From: Oscillospiraceae bacterium
GTDB taxonomy: Bacteria > Bacillota > Clostridia > Oscillospirales > Ruminococcaceae
Direction of reading: 5' to 3'
Length of the DNA stretch: 5,464 nucleotides
Assembly (NCBI GenBank): GCA_018055565.1
Contig: JAGPHI010000087.1
Span: 1 to 5,464 of the forward strand
The notes under the pieces were generated by a model, which did not search any database, was not told the DNA's origin, and worked only from the letters and a program-made list of their open reading frames with translations. Numbering within the stretch: position 1 is the stretch's first letter; each line of letters opens with the position of its first letter. Positions 4,563-5,464 of this stretch are shown here, piece after piece. Both the position numbers and the translations under genes were made by a program.

Positions 4563-5464
4563 TTAAATGCTTTTTGCTTCAAACCAAAACACCGAGCCTT
4601 CGCCCAGCTTGCTTTGCACGCCAAAATTATAGCCGTGGCTAATCAAAATGGCTTTCGTGATAGAAAGGCCAAGCCCCGTGCCGATTTTGCCCTCGCTTGC
4701 ACGTGTGCGATAATATTTGTCAAAGATATAGGGCAAATCTGATGGGGGGATGCCCTCGCCGTGATCGGCCACCTCCACGCGCACGCACGCGCCCTGCTTT
4801 AGCACGCGCAGGCCGATATAGCCGTCTGCCCCCACATGGTGCAGCGCGTTTGCCAACAGATTATGCAGCACGCGGCTCATCATGTCTGCATCCGCCAGCA
4901 CAGGGCATTCCTGCGCTGTTTCCACTTGTAGGCTGTATCCGTTTTTCTCGCAAATATCGGTGTATTTATAGGCAATTTCCTCTGCAAGCTGCGCAAAATC
5001 GAACGAAACCAAATTTGGTTTTTCGGTGCCGGACGAATATTTAGACAGCTCCATCACGCTGTTGACAAGTGCCGAAAGGCGATCCGCCTCGTCCACAATC
5101 ACGCCCAGCTGCGCGCCGCGCTTTTCGGGGTTATCGCCTGTTAAATCGCGCACGGTTTCGGCATATCCTTTAATCAGCGTAAGCGGCGTGCGCAAATCGT
5201 GGCTGATATTGGCAATTAAATCGCGTTGCAGCTGCGCTGTGCGTGCCACCTCGGCGGCCATCGTGTTAAACTCTTGCGCCAGCACGCCGATTTCATCGTG
5301 GCCTTTCACGTTTACGCGCACGTCGTAATTGCCCTTTGCCATTTCGCCTGCCGCACGCGAAAGCTTGGAAAGCGGATTGGTAAACCATCGGCTAAAAAAG
5401 TATGCCCCCGGAATGCTGACAAGCAGCACAATCAGCACCACCCAAAGCATCTGCCGCTTTAACA
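4563..5464 (-). CDS. Sensor histidine kinase, C-terminal part (HAMP-HisKA-HATPase), N-terminus outside window
   Basis: This is a membrane sensor kinase of the HisKA (EnvZ/PhoR) type, which autophosphorylates on His and passes phosphate to a response regulator. Counting from the Met at 5450, the second membrane span is at about 2-20 (LWVVLIVLLVSIPGAYFF) and HAMP at about 20-75 (NPLSKLSRAAGEMAKGNYDV). The H box NISHDLRTPLTLIKGYAE has phospho-acceptor His84. The N box RVLHNLLANALHH, G1 box VADHGEGIP, F box YIFDKYYRT and G2 box GTGLGLSI complete an intact ATP-binding domain, ending at 295. All catalytic motifs are present. The frame stays open beyond 5450 (preceding codons read LKRQ) to the window edge, so Met 5450 is internal and the first TM segment and sensor domain are missing from view. 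A partner response regulator is expected further right but cannot be seen. The ligand is unknown, and HisKA chemistry argues against a LiaS identity. Confidence 0.95.
   Translation of the reverse strand, partial: LKRQMLWVVLIVLLVSIPGAYFFSRWFTNPLSKLSRAAGEMAKGNYDVRVNVKGHDEIGVLAQEFNTMAAEVARTAQLQRDLIANISHDLRTPLTLIKGYAETVRDLTGDNPEKRGAQLGVIVDEADRLSALVNSVMELSKYSSGTEKPNLVSFDFAQLAEEIAYKYTDICEKNGYSLQVETAQECPVLADADMMSRVLHNLLANALHHVGADGYIGLRVLKQGACVRVEVADHGEGIPPSDLPYIFDKYYRTRASEGKIGTGLGLSITKAILISHGYNFGVQSKLGEGSVFWFEAKSI

Overview
The window looks like the chromosome of a Clostridia-type Firmicute with moderate G+C content, possibly a gut Oscillospirales-like lineage. The signs are strong GGAGG-type ribosome binding sites, TTGACA/TATAAT promoters, GTG and TTG starts, intrinsic terminators after most units, and the protein families present. 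The lineage is inferred from style; there is no 16S or other marker here.

Left to right: (1) the C-terminal half of peptide chain release factor 3 (prfC, + strand) ends in a strong terminator. (2) On the minus strand, a lone type IV pilin-like gene (947-1378) has its own near-perfect promoter. (3) Also on the minus strand is a small membrane protein with an acidic, cysteine-rich tail (1577-1933, or an internal start at 1789). (4) A 304-base divergent intergenic region holds two sigma-A-type promoters and a foldable leader of about 130 nt. (5) On the + strand, this leader precedes a LiaF-like four-TM protein with a ladder of FGG repeats (2238-3035), closed by a 16-bp-stem terminator. (6) On the minus strand, an ECF sigma factor (4384-3872) is translationally coupled to a membrane-anchored putative anti-sigma factor (3879-3166). 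(7) On the minus strand, a HisKA-type sensor histidine kinase (4563 to beyond 5464) is cut by the right edge and followed by its own terminator.

Functionally, the right two-thirds is rich in envelope-sensing or stress-type genes: a LiaF-like membrane protein, an ECF sigma/anti-sigma pair and a two-component kinase. They sit in separate transcription units, so a shared circuit is a guess from proximity. I do not see a clear-cut undescribed system. The least explained items are the structured leader before the LiaF-like gene, the Cys-rich small membrane protein with two plausible starts, the anti-sigma candidate with an unrecognised outer domain and no zinc motif, and the orphan pilin. No tRNA, rRNA, CRISPR array, insertion sequence or phage gene is visible.
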